64,000 nucleotides of DNA from Blastomonas aquatica (GTDB lineage Bacteria > Pseudomonadota > Alphaproteobacteria > Sphingomonadales > Sphingomonadaceae). The notes under the pieces are model-generated. The model did no database searches, was not told the origin of the DNA, and was given only the letters and a program-made list of their open reading frames with translations. The DNA is taken from positions 766,170-830,169 of the forward strand of contig NZ_BMGD01000003.1 in NCBI RefSeq assembly GCF_014639875.1. The letters are read 5' to 3'. Shown here piece after piece: positions 1 through 9,191 of the stretch (position 1 is the stretch's first letter; the number at the start of each line of letters is the position of its first letter). A program made the position numbers and the translations under genes.

Positions 1-1398
1 CAGCCGATCGAGCGGCTTGAAATCGATCTGGCCGAAGGCCGAATAGCTGTTGTTCTTGTAGTCATAAGAATCAAACAGGCCCTGGCCCTGCTGGAAGAAA
101 GTACCCTGCGGAACGCCGAGCTGCGCTTCGACGGCGGGTGCACTGAACGCACCGCCCGATGCTGCGCCAATCAACGCGTTGGCATAGGTGCGGAAATCAC
201 CACCGAATGCCAAGCCGTTGTCGACGTTGATCTTCTCGTTGAAATAATAGCCGCCGAGCAAGAAGTTCAGCGGGCCATCGAAATCCGAAGCAATGCGGAC
301 TTCCTGCGTGAACGTCTTGATCGCGGTGTCGGCTGAGTTCTGGCCGATCAGGTCAGCGCTGGTGAAATCTGAATCCTGGTCGGTGAACGAACGCACTTCA
401 CGATAGGCGGTGATGCCGGTCAGCGAAACCGCGCCAAGGCTGTAATCGGCCTGGAGCGATCCGCCGTAGTTCTCGATCTTGTTGATCGAGGGGAAGTTGT
501 TGCGCACTTCATACGAGAAGGGCGATTGCGGTTCGATCGGACGCGGGTCGCCGCTGGCGAGCTGGAGAGCGCCGAAGATGCCGGGAACCGAACGGATGTT
601 GGCGGCGATGCAACAATTTTCGTCGATCTTGTCATAGTCGCCGATGATCCGCACGCTGAGGTCGGAATTGGGCTCCCACAGCAGCTGGCCGCGAACGCCC
701 CAGCGATCGCGATCATTGAAATCGATCCCGAGGTTGAGATCGCGCGCATAACCATCGCGCTTGTTGATGTTTCCGGCAATGCTGAACGCCAGCGTGTCGC
801 TGATCGGGCCAGTGATGTCGGCCTTCAGGATGCGAGCGTTGAAGTTGCCGTAGGTTGCCTCGACCGATCCACCGAACTGGAACTGCGGACGCTCGGTAAT
901 GATCGAGATGATGCCGGCCGACGCGTTCTTGCCGAACAGGGTCGATTGTGGACCGCGCAGAACTTCGACGCGCTGGATGTTGGGCAGATCGCCGATCTGG
1001 GCGGCCGAGCGCGAACGATACACGCCATCAATGAACACGCCGACCGAAGGCTCGATGCCCGGGTTGTTGGCGCCGTTGCCGAAGCCGCGGATGATGAAGT
1101 TGGTGTTGGCCGAGCTCTGCAGCTGTGACACGCGAAGCGAAGGAACCAGCGTCTGGAGGTCGATCAGGTCGCGGACCTGAGCATTTTCGATGTCTTCGCC
1201 GCTGGTGACCGACACCGCGATGGGAATTTCCTGCAACGTGGTTTCACGCTTCGAGGCGGTGACGATGATGACGTTGCTGTCGGTAAAGCCGGCATCCTGA
1301 TCAGCTTCTTGCGCGATCGCTACGCCAGGAATGGCAAGAGTGCCGATCGCGGCACCCGAAAGCAGAATCGATTTCAGGCGGGTTTCGGTGAATTTCAT
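1..1398 (-). CDS. TonB-dependent receptor, C-terminus cut by window edge
   Basis: Outer-membrane TonB-dependent receptor that would import a ligand using energy from TonB-ExbBD; the substrate cannot be told. The frame is open from the ATG at 1398 to the window edge, so only about 466 N-terminal residues are present and the last strands of the barrel are missing. The first 28 or so residues are a signal peptide ending in A-I-A-Q. The plug follows, with V-I-I-V-T-A-S-K-R-E near its start, a G-F-G-N-G motif and the family hallmark V-E-V-L-R-G-P-Q-S-T-L-F-G-K-N-A-S-A-G. The start is supported by a GGGGAG ribosome site about nine bases upstream. The plug style (T-L-Q-E-I-P-I-A-V-S-V) is that of the very large receptor families of sphingomonads. 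No regulator or substrate-catabolic gene lies beside it in the window. Confidence 0.93.
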   Translation of the reverse strand, partial: MKFTETRLKSILLSGAAIGTLAIPGVAIAQEADQDAGFTDSNVIIVTASKRETTLQEIPIAVSVTSGEDIENAQVRDLIDLQTLVPSLRVSQLQSSANTNFIIRGFGNGANNPGIEPSVGVFIDGVYRSRSAAQIGDLPNIQRVEVLRGPQSTLFGKNASAGIISIITERPQFQFGGSVEATYGNFNARILKADITGPISDTLAFSIAGNINKRDGYARDLNLGIDFNDRDRWGVRGQLLWEPNSDLSVRIIGDYDKIDENCCIAANIRSVPGIFGALQLASGDPRPIEPQSPFSYEVRNNFPSINKIENYGGSLQADYSLGAVSLTGITAYREVRSFTDQDSDFTSADLIGQNSADTAIKTFTQEVRIASDFDGPLNFLLGGYYFNEKINVDNGLAFGGDFRTYANALIGAASGGAFSAPAVEAQLGVPQGTFFQQGQGLFDSYDYKNNSYSAFGQIDFKPLDRL

Positions 1399-1649
1399 GG
1401 GTGGGCTCTCCCCTAAAGGTGACTGACAAAACGGCCCAATTGGTTCGGGCTCCGTTCGGCTTTGGACAGTCCCTTATGGCTGGTGTGCTCCGGTCACAAT
1501 GAAAAACCATAGGAAAAGAACGCGATTCCGCCGTTCGCGTGATAAAAATGCAACGAAAAGCACCTAAACTGTGGTGCCAATTGCAAACATCACAATTGTG
1601 CGCCGCAGCATTCCGTTAACGTCAATTTGGGGGAGGTGCTTTTTGACAT

Positions 1650-3440
1650 TCAGCCAATCGGTGCGCATGCAGATTGCAACCACGCCAAGGCCTCTCCTTG
1701 CAGCTGCGGCCCAACGACCTCCAGAACTTTGGTGTGATAGCGATCGAGCCAATCACGTTCATGGGCGCTGAGCAGGGCTACTTCGATGACGTTGCGGTCG
1801 ATGGGAGCAAAGGTCAGCGTTTCGAAGCCAAGCATCGGCTGTTCGGCACCGGGCAGATCAAGCTCCTCGACCAAGACGAGATTCTCGATCCGGATGCCAA
1901 ATTCTCCATCCTTATAATAGCCAGGCTCGTTCGAGCAGATCATGCCGGGGCGCAGAGGTTCGCCTTGCCCGCCAAAGGCTGCGATCCGCTGTGGGCCTTC
2001 ATGCACAGAGAGGAAGCTGCCGACACCGTGTCCAGTGCCGTGTGCGTAATCGACACCATCGGCCCACAGATATTGCCGTGCCAAAACATCGAGCTGACCT
2101 CCGGTGGTCCCATGCGGAAATCGGATGGTGGCGAGCGCGATATGTCCCTTGAGCACCTGCGTGAACCGTCGCTTCATTTCGGCCGTCGGCGTGCCGATGG
2201 CGATGGTTCGGGTGATGTCGGTGGTGCCATCGAGATACTGGCCGCCCGAATCCACCAGATACAGGCTGTCCATCACGATCGGAAGATTGGTTTCTTCGCT
2301 CACCCGGTAATGGCAGATCGCGCCATTGGATGATGCCCCCGAAATGGTGTCGAACGATGTATCGACCAGCAACCCGGTCGCCTCGCGGAAGGTAAGCAGC
2401 TTTGCGGCAGCCGAGAGTTCGGTCTCGCCGCCCGCCGGGGCCGCGATCGACAGCCAGTGAAGAAACTGGCTCACCGCTGCGCCATCGCGCGCCTGCGCAG
2501 CGCGCTGACCGGATATCTCTGTGGCGTTCTTTGTCGCGCGCGGCAGCACGCTGGGGTCCCGCCGGGCGATGATCCTGGCGCCAGCGCTGTCCAGCCGGGA
2601 GAAGATCGCGGCAACCGCGCGTTCGGGATCGACCGCGACCGTCTTGCCGGCCAGCCCGTCTAGTCCGGCCTCGAATGTATCGTAGTCGTGCAGCGCCACC
2701 TGATTGCCCAGATGTTCGCGCAGGGGGTCGCTGACCTTCTCGGGCGCGACATACAGATCGGCGGTGCCATCTCGGTGAATGACGGCATACGACAGCGTAA
2801 CGGGTGTATGGGTGATGTCGCTTCCGCGCACGTTGAACACCCAGGCCACCGAGTCCAGTGCGGTGATGACAGCGGCATCCATTCCGTGCTCGCTCAACCA
2901 ACGGGCAATATCCGCACGCTTTTCTGCAGATTCCCGGCCTGCATATTCGATCGGGTGCGGGTTCATGCTCGCGACCGGACGGCTGGGCTGGTCGTGCCAG
3001 ACAGCATCGATCGGGTTAGTGGTGACCGCAACCAGTTCGGCACCTGATCTGGTGAGCCGCGCGCTCGCCTGTTCCACCCAATCACGGGTGTGCAGCCAGG
3101 CGTCATAGCCAATGCGCGCGCCTTCGGGTGCGTTTTGGCCCAGCCATTCGGCGACACTCTGCTTAGCGGTACCGACATATTCATATAGACGGCCATCGAC
3201 CTGATCGCGCACCTGAATGGTATAGCGGCCATCGGTAAAGATCGCGGCACGATCGGCCAGCACGACAGCCGTGCCAGCAGATCCACCAAAGCCGGTCATC
3301 CATTCGAGCCGTTGCGCATAGCCGCCGATATACTCGCTCATGTGCTCGTCGCAGATAGGGACGACAAAGCCGTGCAATCCCTGGCGCTTGAGTTCTTCGC
3401 GCAGGTCGGCGAGGCGGGCTTCGTGGGTGGACATCAGCAT
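1650..3440 (-). CDS. pepP: Xaa-Pro aminopeptidase (M24B family)
   Basis: Cytosolic metallopeptidase that removes an N-terminal residue preceding proline. The 596-residue product has the long, three-part form of the family: two creatinase-like N-terminal domains (about 5-135 and 150-305), a pita-bread catalytic domain (about 310-530) and a short C-terminal extension. The five metal ligands are visible: D397 in V-D-S-G-G, D408 in T-T-D-I-T, H471 in G-T-G-H-G, E505 in S-N-E-P-G and E519 in R-I-E-N. There is no signal peptide. Two in-frame ATGs lie six bases apart; the upstream one at 3440 is nearer the AAGGAG site (13 bases) and is chosen. It is divergent from the oligopeptidase B gene, about 106 bp away, so the pair may share a control region for peptide breakdown. 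Confidence 0.95.
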   Translation of the reverse strand: MLMSTHEARLADLREELKRQGLHGFVVPICDEHMSEYIGGYAQRLEWMTGFGGSAGTAVVLADRAAIFTDGRYTIQVRDQVDGRLYEYVGTAKQSVAEWLGQNAPEGARIGYDAWLHTRDWVEQASARLTRSGAELVAVTTNPIDAVWHDQPSRPVASMNPHPIEYAGRESAEKRADIARWLSEHGMDAAVITALDSVAWVFNVRGSDITHTPVTLSYAVIHRDGTADLYVAPEKVSDPLREHLGNQVALHDYDTFEAGLDGLAGKTVAVDPERAVAAIFSRLDSAGARIIARRDPSVLPRATKNATEISGQRAAQARDGAAVSQFLHWLSIAAPAGGETELSAAAKLLTFREATGLLVDTSFDTISGASSNGAICHYRVSEETNLPIVMDSLYLVDSGGQYLDGTTDITRTIAIGTPTAEMKRRFTQVLKGHIALATIRFPHGTTGGQLDVLARQYLWADGVDYAHGTGHGVGSFLSVHEGPQRIAAFGGQGEPLRPGMICSNEPGYYKDGEFGIRIENLVLVEELDLPGAEQPMLGFETLTFAPIDRNVIEVALLSAHERDWLDRYHTKVLEVVGPQLQGEALAWLQSACAPIG

Positions 3441-3546
3441 AAGGCGACAGCAACTCCTTGCAAAAGCGGTTGGGCAGCAAGATAGAGATGATCTGTGTCC
3501 AGCGCCAGCCCGTCACGGTACCAGTTGCAAAACAGGGGATTCCGCC

Positions 3547-5730
3547 ATGTCCATTCGTCTGCCCCTATCCATCCATCTGGCTATGCCGCCTGCGGTTGTA
3601 TCGACTGCGATCTGGGCCGCGCTGGTCCTCTCGTCCACTGCCCACGCCAATGAAAGTGCATCCATGTCGCAGAACACCACGCCGCCCATCGCCGAGCAGC
3701 GGCCCTACAGCTTCGAACGCCACGGTGTCACGATCGAGGACCCGTGGAGTTGGCTGAGGGATGCCGACTACCCCAAGGTCGATGATGCCGACGTGCTGGA
3801 ATATTTGAAGGCCGAGAACCGCTATTTCGAAGCGCAGATGAAGCCTTATGCCAAGCTCACCGACACATTGTTCGAGGAGATGAAGGGGCGCATCAAGGAA
3901 GACGATGCCTCGGTCCCGCAAAAGGATGGCGACTGGCTTTATTGGGTCGAGTACGACAAGGGCGCGCAGTACAAGAAGTGGTATCGCAAGCCCGTCGCCG
4001 GCGGCGAGAAGGTGCTGCTGCTCGACGAGACCGAACTCGCCAAGGATGCCGAATACTTCCGGCTTGGCGCGTTTTCGGTGAGCCCCGATGGCAAGTTGCT
4101 TGCGTATGCGGTCGATGATGATGGATCGGAGCGTTTCGAGGCGCGGATCAAGGACCTCACCACGGGGCAGGTGCTGGACGACGTTATCCCGGGAACGCTG
4201 TCATCTTTGATCTGGCGCGCGGATTCGAAGGCGCTGCTCTATGGCCTGGCCAACGAGAACTGGCGCACCGACAATGCGCGGCTACACGTGCTGGGCACAC
4301 CGGTGGAAAGCGATGTCGAACTGTACAAGGAAGCCGATGAAGGCTTCCGTGTCGATATCGGGATGACCTCGTCGGAAAAGTACATCGTCATCGCCACCGG
4401 CGACAACGAAACCAGCGAAGTGCGGCTGGTCCCCGCCGACAATCCGCAGGCGACGCCCATCCTGGTCCGTCCACGCCAGAAGGGCGTGGAATATGACGTC
4501 GAGGAGCGCGATGGCACGCTGTACGTTCACACCAACGATGATCACATCAACTTCCGCCTCGCGACCGCGAGCATCGCAAAGCCTGATGCTTGGACCACGC
4601 TGATCCCCGGGTCGGACGAATTCTACATGACCGACATCACGACGTTCAAGCAGTTCTACGTCGTCGAAGGACGCCGCGACGGGCTCGACCAGATCGAGAT
4701 CCGTGACTACGCCGATCCGACCAAGGTCACGCCGATCAGCTTCCCCGAAGCCAGCTATGCCGCATCGCTGGGGGATAACCCCGAATGGGACATGATGACG
4801 CTTCGGCTGGCATATGAATCGATGGTCACGCCCGATACGGTCTATGATTATGACGTCGCCAACGGCGCGCTGACGGTGCTCAAGGTGCAGGAGGTGCCTT
4901 CGGGCTACAACGCGGCGGACTATGTCACCGAGCGGCTGATGATCCCCGCGCGCGATGGCACCAAGGTGCCGGTGTCGGTGATTTACCGCAAGGGAATGAA
5001 GCAGGACGGTACCGCGCCACTGCATCTGTATGCGTACGGCGCATATGGATACGCAATACCGCCCAACTTCTCGGTCACCCGGCTGAGCATGGTCGATCGC
5101 GGCTTTGCTTATGCTATCGCGCATATCCGCGGCGGGGATGATCTGGGGCGGCAATGGTACCTCGATGGCAAGCTGACCAAGCGGACCAACACGTTCAATG
5201 ATTTCGTCGATGTCGCCAAGGGGCTGATCGACCAGGGCTATACCGCCAAGGGCAAGGTCACCGCGAGTGGCGGCTCGGCTGGTGGCGAGTTGATGGGGGC
5301 GATCGTCAATTCCGATCCCGATCTGTGGGGGGCGATCGTGGCGCACGTGCCGTTCGTCGATGTGCTCAACACCATGCTCGATGAAACGCTGCCGCTGACC
5401 CCGGGCGAATGGCCCGAATGGGGGAACCCGATCACCGACAAGGCAGCATTCGACCTGCTGCGATCATACAGCCCGTATGACAATGTCGGCGCGCATGCTT
5501 ATCCGCCGATGCTGGTGACCGCAGGGCTCAACGATCCGCGGGTCACCTATTGGGAGCCGGCCAAGTGGGTGGCAAAGCTTCGCGTGACCAAGACCGATGA
5601 CAATGTCCTGCTGCTCAAGACCAACATGGGAGCAGGCCATGGCGGCAAATCGGGCCGGTTCGATTCGCTCAAGGAAACCGCCGAAGAGTTCGCCTTCATT
5701 CTGTGGCAGATGGATATGGCAGGCGAATAA
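3547..5730 (+). CDS. ptrB: Oligopeptidase B-type prolyl oligopeptidase (S9A), with signal peptide
   Basis: Serine peptidase of the prolyl oligopeptidase family that cuts short peptides; the C-terminal half resembles oligopeptidase B (cleavage after basic residues), though specificity is inferred. The 727-residue product has a seven-bladed propeller followed by an alpha/beta hydrolase domain. The catalytic triad is readable: S577 in G-G-S-A-G-G, D663 in N-D-P-R-V and H698 in G-A-G-H-G-G. The ATG at 3547 gives a hydrophobic leader ending in S-T-A-H-A, implying export to the periplasm; the frame stays open upstream to 3340 but that part overlaps the divergent aminopeptidase gene and looks non-coding. 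A second ATG at 3664 would give a leaderless protein, so export is likely but not certain. Confidence 0.93.
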   Translation: MSIRLPLSIHLAMPPAVVSTAIWAALVLSSTAHANESASMSQNTTPPIAEQRPYSFERHGVTIEDPWSWLRDADYPKVDDADVLEYLKAENRYFEAQMKPYAKLTDTLFEEMKGRIKEDDASVPQKDGDWLYWVEYDKGAQYKKWYRKPVAGGEKVLLLDETELAKDAEYFRLGAFSVSPDGKLLAYAVDDDGSERFEARIKDLTTGQVLDDVIPGTLSSLIWRADSKALLYGLANENWRTDNARLHVLGTPVESDVELYKEADEGFRVDIGMTSSEKYIVIATGDNETSEVRLVPADNPQATPILVRPRQKGVEYDVEERDGTLYVHTNDDHINFRLATASIAKPDAWTTLIPGSDEFYMTDITTFKQFYVVEGRRDGLDQIEIRDYADPTKVTPISFPEASYAASLGDNPEWDMMTLRLAYESMVTPDTVYDYDVANGALTVLKVQEVPSGYNAADYVTERLMIPARDGTKVPVSVIYRKGMKQDGTAPLHLYAYGAYGYAIPPNFSVTRLSMVDRGFAYAIAHIRGGDDLGRQWYLDGKLTKRTNTFNDFVDVAKGLIDQGYTAKGKVTASGGSAGGELMGAIVNSDPDLWGAIVAHVPFVDVLNTMLDETLPLTPGEWPEWGNPITDKAAFDLLRSYSPYDNVGAHAYPPMLVTAGLNDPRVTYWEPAKWVAKLRVTKTDDNVLLLKTNMGAGHGGKSGRFDSLKETAEEFAFILWQMDMAGE

Positions 5731-5757
5731 TCCTGGCAGATAGCCTGGCTGGGCCGG

Positions 5758-5776
5758 GCAGGGGGTCAGCCCCTGC
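5758..5776. terminator. Hairpin between convergent genes
   Basis: A perfect seven-base stem (GCAGGGG with CCCCTGC) around a five-base loop lies between the oligopeptidase gene and the convergent gene that ends at 5766. There is no T-run, so this is at best a weak or Rho-assisted terminator. Confidence 0.3.
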
Positions 5777-6596
5777 ACGGTCCAAGCTGTTCGAGCACGA
5801 AATTGTAATCGCGTCGCGCAAGATCATTGTCCGCGGGGGTATCCGATACCAATGCGCGCGGCGGGATCTGCGCGGGCAGTGAGCAGGCCAGGCGGTACCA
5901 CAACAACGTGCCCCGGCGCGGCGGCGAGGCGGCTTCGTCAACGATCTCGGTTAACGATACCGCCCAGCGCGCTGCCAGTCCGGGCCGCCGCAGAACGGAG
6001 ATCGACACCGGATCGCCGGTCGAGGTTGCCAGAAAAATCTGCGTTTCTCCCTCGCCCTGCAGGTTGCCGCGCACGTGCAATGCCTCGCGGATACCGCGAA
6101 TGGTCGGTGGCGCATCGGGTGAAACCAGTTCGGTCACGATTGCGCGCACCTGCTGTTCGGTCGTGGCGGACCAAGCGATCTGCGCATTCTTCGAGACCAG
6201 TTGGATTTCTCCCGGACGCGATCCCGGGCGCGCAAACAAAAGAAACTGCGCCTTTTTGAGCTTTGGCACCTTGGCGCGAGCGTCGCGCGGGACGTCAACG
6301 AGGTACCGAATCGATTCGGAAACGCCCGCTTTCCCGCGAATGAGATTCATTACCTCTGCTTCGACAAACAGTCGCACCATATTGGCGGGAACGTCCGGCG
6401 CGCGCTCCGCATCGACCACGGTGGTCTTTTTGACCTCGACGCGCAGCACCTGCGGGGCAGTATCGGAAAGCCTCGCCAAAGTGACGTAATCGTTGCTGGA
6501 AGGTGCCTGCAAGTTTTGGGCGGATGCTGAAAATCCCCCGGAAACCCCGGCTGCCAGCGCGGTAGCCGCTGCAAACTGGATCATGGCTCGGGTCAT
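5766..6596 (-). CDS. Hypothetical exported protein
   Basis: Unrecognised 276-residue protein. The ATG at 6596 has a good site (CAGGAG) seven bases upstream and gives a clear signal peptide (M-T-R-A-M-I-Q-F-A-A... ending G-F-S-A-S-A-Q), so the product should be periplasmic. The body has no transmembrane segment; it looks like a mixed alpha/beta protein with alternating hydrophobic strands (Q-F-L-L-F-A-R-P-G, S-I-S-V-L-R-R-P) and only two cysteines near the C-terminus (R-L-A-C-S and G-P-C-R-G), which could pair. It converges on the oligopeptidase gene and is divergent from tonB. No function can be assigned. Confidence 0.82.
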   Translation of the reverse strand: MTRAMIQFAAATALAAGVSGGFSASAQNLQAPSSNDYVTLARLSDTAPQVLRVEVKKTTVVDAERAPDVPANMVRLFVEAEVMNLIRGKAGVSESIRYLVDVPRDARAKVPKLKKAQFLLFARPGSRPGEIQLVSKNAQIAWSATTEQQVRAIVTELVSPDAPPTIRGIREALHVRGNLQGEGETQIFLATSTGDPVSISVLRRPGLAARWAVSLTEIVDEAASPPRRGTLLWYRLACSLPAQIPPRALVSDTPADNDLARRDYNFVLEQLGPCRG

Positions 6597-6904
6597 GGGC
6601 GAGGCTCCTGAGAAGAAAGTGTGGGGAGATGGCCTTCGGGGCTCAAACGTTAATTCAAACTGAATCCATTTAAGCGATTGCCTGCTGATAAGTTGCGCGT
6701 TAAATCCTGTTTCGGGCAAGAGAAAAACAAACCAGAGGCTGAAATGCGATGGAGGCGCGGGGCAACCACACAGGTTGCATTCCGCAATTTATCCGTTTCA
6801 GCACCAGCCGCGGTCATCGGCTGGTTTGCCCGGGTGTCGCTTATCGTCGTATGCGTGCCGCCCGGGTGATCAGGTTTAATAAGGGTAAGGAGCGTCGTTT
6901 CTGA
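6597..6904. other. Divergent intergenic region upstream of tonB
   Basis: The 308 bp between the exported hypothetical gene and tonB contain no credible gene. It must hold the promoters of both. The base composition is more AT-rich than the flanks around 6640-6740 and 6870-6895. I see no convincing Fur or Irr box and no hairpin. An AAGGAG ends about twelve bases before the tonB ATG. Confidence 0.5.
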
Positions 6905-7570
6905 ATGGCCTATGCTGATCAACAGGCAAGCGGAAACAAGATAGTTTCCCTCGTTGTCGTGGCGCTGATCCACATTGTGGTGATTTACGCCCTGGTAACC
7001 GGACTTGCATATAGCGCGGTCAAAACGGTCGCGGAAAAACTCAATGTCGTGGACATTGAGGAGGAGGTAATCGAGGAGCCTGTACCGCCTCCACCGCCAC
7101 CACCGGACCAGCCAATAACTCCGCCGCCGGTCGTAACACCGCCGCCGATTGTGCGGACGCCGCCAACCTCGGCACCGACCATCACCACAACCAATGTTCC
7201 GCCGCCGGTGTTCATCCCGCAGCCGATCGCTGCGCCGCCACCGGCGCCGCCAGCACCGCCTCCGGCGCCGTCAAAGGCGTCGGGAGCAGCGCCCCGTGGC
7301 AACCCGGGTAGCTGGGCGACGCCGAACGATTACCCGGCACGAGCGCTTCGTGAGGAACGCGCTGGTACCACCAGGTTCCGCGTTAGCATCGGTCCGGACG
7401 GGCGCGTGACGGATTGTCAGATTATCGGATCGAGCGGTCATGCCGATCTCGACCAGGCAACCTGCACCAACGTGACCCGCAGAGCGAGGTTCAGGCCCGC
7501 TCTGGACGCAGCAGGCAATCCAATTGCGGATTCCTACTCAAATGCGGTTCGCTGGGAAATCCCGAGGTAG
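6905..7570 (+). CDS. tonB: TonB energy transducer
   Basis: Periplasm-spanning transducer that couples the ExbB-ExbD proton motor to outer-membrane receptors. The 221-residue protein has the standard order: a short cytoplasmic N-terminus, one membrane anchor (about 15-37), an acidic stretch (D-I-E-E-E-V-I-E-E-P), a proline-rich spacer of about 70 residues (about 58-125), and a C-terminal TonB domain (about 135-221) with Y-P-x-R-A-L-R-E-E and V-T-D-C-Q-I-I-G-S-S-G, ending in S-N-A-V-R-W-E-I-P-R. The single cysteine pair in the C-terminal domain (D-C-Q and A-T-C-T) may form a disulfide. It is the first gene of tonB-exbB-exbD-exbD, with 97 bp before exbB. Confidence 0.95.
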   Translation: MAYADQQASGNKIVSLVVVALIHIVVIYALVTGLAYSAVKTVAEKLNVVDIEEEVIEEPVPPPPPPPDQPITPPPVVTPPPIVRTPPTSAPTITTTNVPPPVFIPQPIAAPPPAPPAPPPAPSKASGAAPRGNPGSWATPNDYPARALREERAGTTRFRVSIGPDGRVTDCQIIGSSGHADLDQATCTNVTRRARFRPALDAAGNPIADSYSNAVRWEIPR

Positions 7571-7667
7571 TTGCTGGAATGGATGCCGCTACGGCGGATT
7601 GGGTTTTGGTTTTTAGACGCACCGGTTTTGTAACGGCGCTCTACACATTTTCTGAGAGGAAGTTTTG

Positions 7668-8438
7668 ATGTTGATTGAAATGCTTGCTGCGGCTGGGGCC
7701 GAAGCGCCGAAAAACGCTTTTGGTTTCATGGAAGCCCTCGAACAGGGCGGCGTCATCGCGTATGCGACCGTCGCTATCCTGGGTATTATGTCGTTTGGTT
7801 CGTTCTTCATCCTGTTCACCAAGCTCTTCGAACAGCAGAAGGTCATGTCGCAGCACCAGAAGGTCCGCGAAGTGTTCTGGCGTGCTGGCGGCATGAAGGA
7901 AGGCGCCGCCAAGCTCGAAAAGAACTCGGCTTATCGCCAGATCGTCGACGACGGCATCAAGGCTCAGGAAGAGCACGCCAAGCTGACCGATCCGGTCGAA
8001 GCGCATGACTGGCTGCACGGTTCGCTGGGTCGCTCGGAAGCCGCGATCAACGCCAAGCTTGCTGGTGGTCTGCCGTTCCTGGCGACCGTTGGTGCAACCT
8101 CGCCGTTCATCGGTCTGTTCGGTACCGTTATCGGTATCTACCGCGCGCTGATCAAGATCGGCATCTCCGGTTCGGCATCGATCGACCAGGTTGCCGGTCC
8201 GGTTGGTGAAGCACTGATCATGACCGCGCTTGGTCTGGGCGTTGCTGTTCCTGCCGTGCTTGCTTACAACTGGCTGCAGGCTCGTAACAAGCAGATCGCC
8301 GCCCAGCTCAGCGCTTTCTCGAACGACGTGCTCGGCTACATGGCTTCGAACGGTGCCGTGATCCCGCACACTCCGGTTGCTGCCGCCAAGCCTGTAACCG
8401 CTGCAAAGCCGGTCACGGCTGCACCGATCAAGAAGTAA
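7668..8438 (+). CDS. exbB: ExbB/TolQ-family proton channel
   Basis: Inner-membrane proton-channel subunit of the TonB motor. The 256-residue product has three predicted membrane segments: about 25-50 (V-I-A-Y-A-T-V-A-I-L-G-I-M-S), and two in the second half with the family motif A-T-S-P-F-I-G-L-F-G-T-V-I-G-I followed by E-A-L-I-M-T-A-L-G-L-G-V-A-V-P-A-V. The C-terminus is an alanine/lysine/proline-rich tail (A-A-K-P-V-T repeated). An in-frame TTG lies directly before the ATG; the ATG at 7668 is preceded by GAGAGGAAG and is taken as the start. Absence of a long N-terminal extension and linkage to tonB favour ExbB over TolQ. It is followed by an unusually long 181-bp gap before exbD. Confidence 0.93.
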   Translation: MLIEMLAAAGAEAPKNAFGFMEALEQGGVIAYATVAILGIMSFGSFFILFTKLFEQQKVMSQHQKVREVFWRAGGMKEGAAKLEKNSAYRQIVDDGIKAQEEHAKLTDPVEAHDWLHGSLGRSEAAINAKLAGGLPFLATVGATSPFIGLFGTVIGIYRALIKIGISGSASIDQVAGPVGEALIMTALGLGVAVPAVLAYNWLQARNKQIAAQLSAFSNDVLGYMASNGAVIPHTPVAAAKPVTAAKPVTAAPIKK

Positions 8439-8452
8439 TCGACATCACCGGT

Positions 8453-8482
8453 CGGCGGGCCGCTTCTAGCAAGCGCCCGCCG
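8453..8482 (+). promoter_or_regulatory. Stem-loop inside the exb operon
   Basis: Fifteen bases after the exbB stop lies CGGCGGG-CCGCTT, a five-base loop, then AAGCG-CCCGCCG: a GC-rich stem of about twelve pairs with one bulge. No T-run follows, so it is unlikely to be a full terminator; it could protect the upstream exbB-containing transcript end or give partial termination so that exbD is made in smaller amounts than exbB. Confidence 0.5.
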
Positions 8483-8619
8483 AACGTGGTGTTGGCACCG
8501 TCCGGTCAGGGTGGATATGCTGAAGCCTTGCGGCTTGGAATATCCGGTTTCGGTCAGGCGCTGCACAAATTCAATCCGGCCCATATGGGTTCGGCCAGTA
8601 CAGAATAGGAATTGTTGCG

Positions 8620-9150
8620 ATGGCAATGAGCGTTGGAGGAGACGGCGGCAAAGAGAAGCCGATGTCCGACATCAACACGACCCCGCTTGTGGACGTCATG
8701 CTGGTGCTTCTTATCATCTTCCTGATCGCTATTCCGGTGGTTATCCAGACGGTTGACGATCTGACCATTCCGGTGGTCGAGTTCGAACCCACTGAAACGA
8801 AGGCAGAAAACATCCTGCTTTCAGTTTCGACGACCGACGCGAACGGCCTCAGCCCTGGCGACGACGGGTATTTGGGTGCTTCGCCAAACGGTGAGTGCCG
8901 CGTGTACGTCAACGTGACTCCGGTGGATAACGTCGAACTTCAGGACATCGCGGTCAAGCGGCTCGAGGCGATCATCGCTTCGGCTGGCGGCGTTGAGAAT
9001 CTTCAAGAAGAAGATCTCCCCGAGGTTCACATTCGCGGTGATATCAATGCACCTTACCGCTGCATTGGCGGTGCCATCTTCACGATGCAGCGTGCCGGTT
9101 TTGCCAAGGTTGGGTTCATTTCGTCACCGATTGATCTGACTGCGGTCTAA
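8620..9150 (+). CDS. exbD: ExbD/TolR-family protein, long form
   Basis: Motor subunit that pairs with ExbB; one membrane helix and a periplasmic domain. The 176-residue protein starts M-A-M-S-V-G-G-D and has the conserved N-terminal signature M-S-D-I-N-T-T-P-L-V-D-V-M-L-V-L-L-I-I, whose aspartate (in V-D-V-M-L) is the proton-carrying residue of the family. The periplasmic part is about 30 residues longer than the neighbour's and carries two cysteines (N-G-E-C-R-V and P-Y-R-C-I-G-G) that the second copy lacks. It sits 41 bp upstream of that second exbD. The ATG at 8620 is chosen for its match with the start of the downstream paralog (M-A-M-S). Confidence 0.93.
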   Translation: MAMSVGGDGGKEKPMSDINTTPLVDVMLVLLIIFLIAIPVVIQTVDDLTIPVVEFEPTETKAENILLSVSTTDANGLSPGDDGYLGASPNGECRVYVNVTPVDNVELQDIAVKRLEAIIASAGGVENLQEEDLPEVHIRGDINAPYRCIGGAIFTMQRAGFAKVGFISSPIDLTAV

Positions 9151-9191
9151 TTGCGCGCCTGCGCACTGAAATGATTTGGGAGTAGCTTGAT

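Noticed and set aside
4282..5346. 354-codon minus-strand frame over ptrB
   Set aside because: Shadow of the oligopeptidase; no domain.
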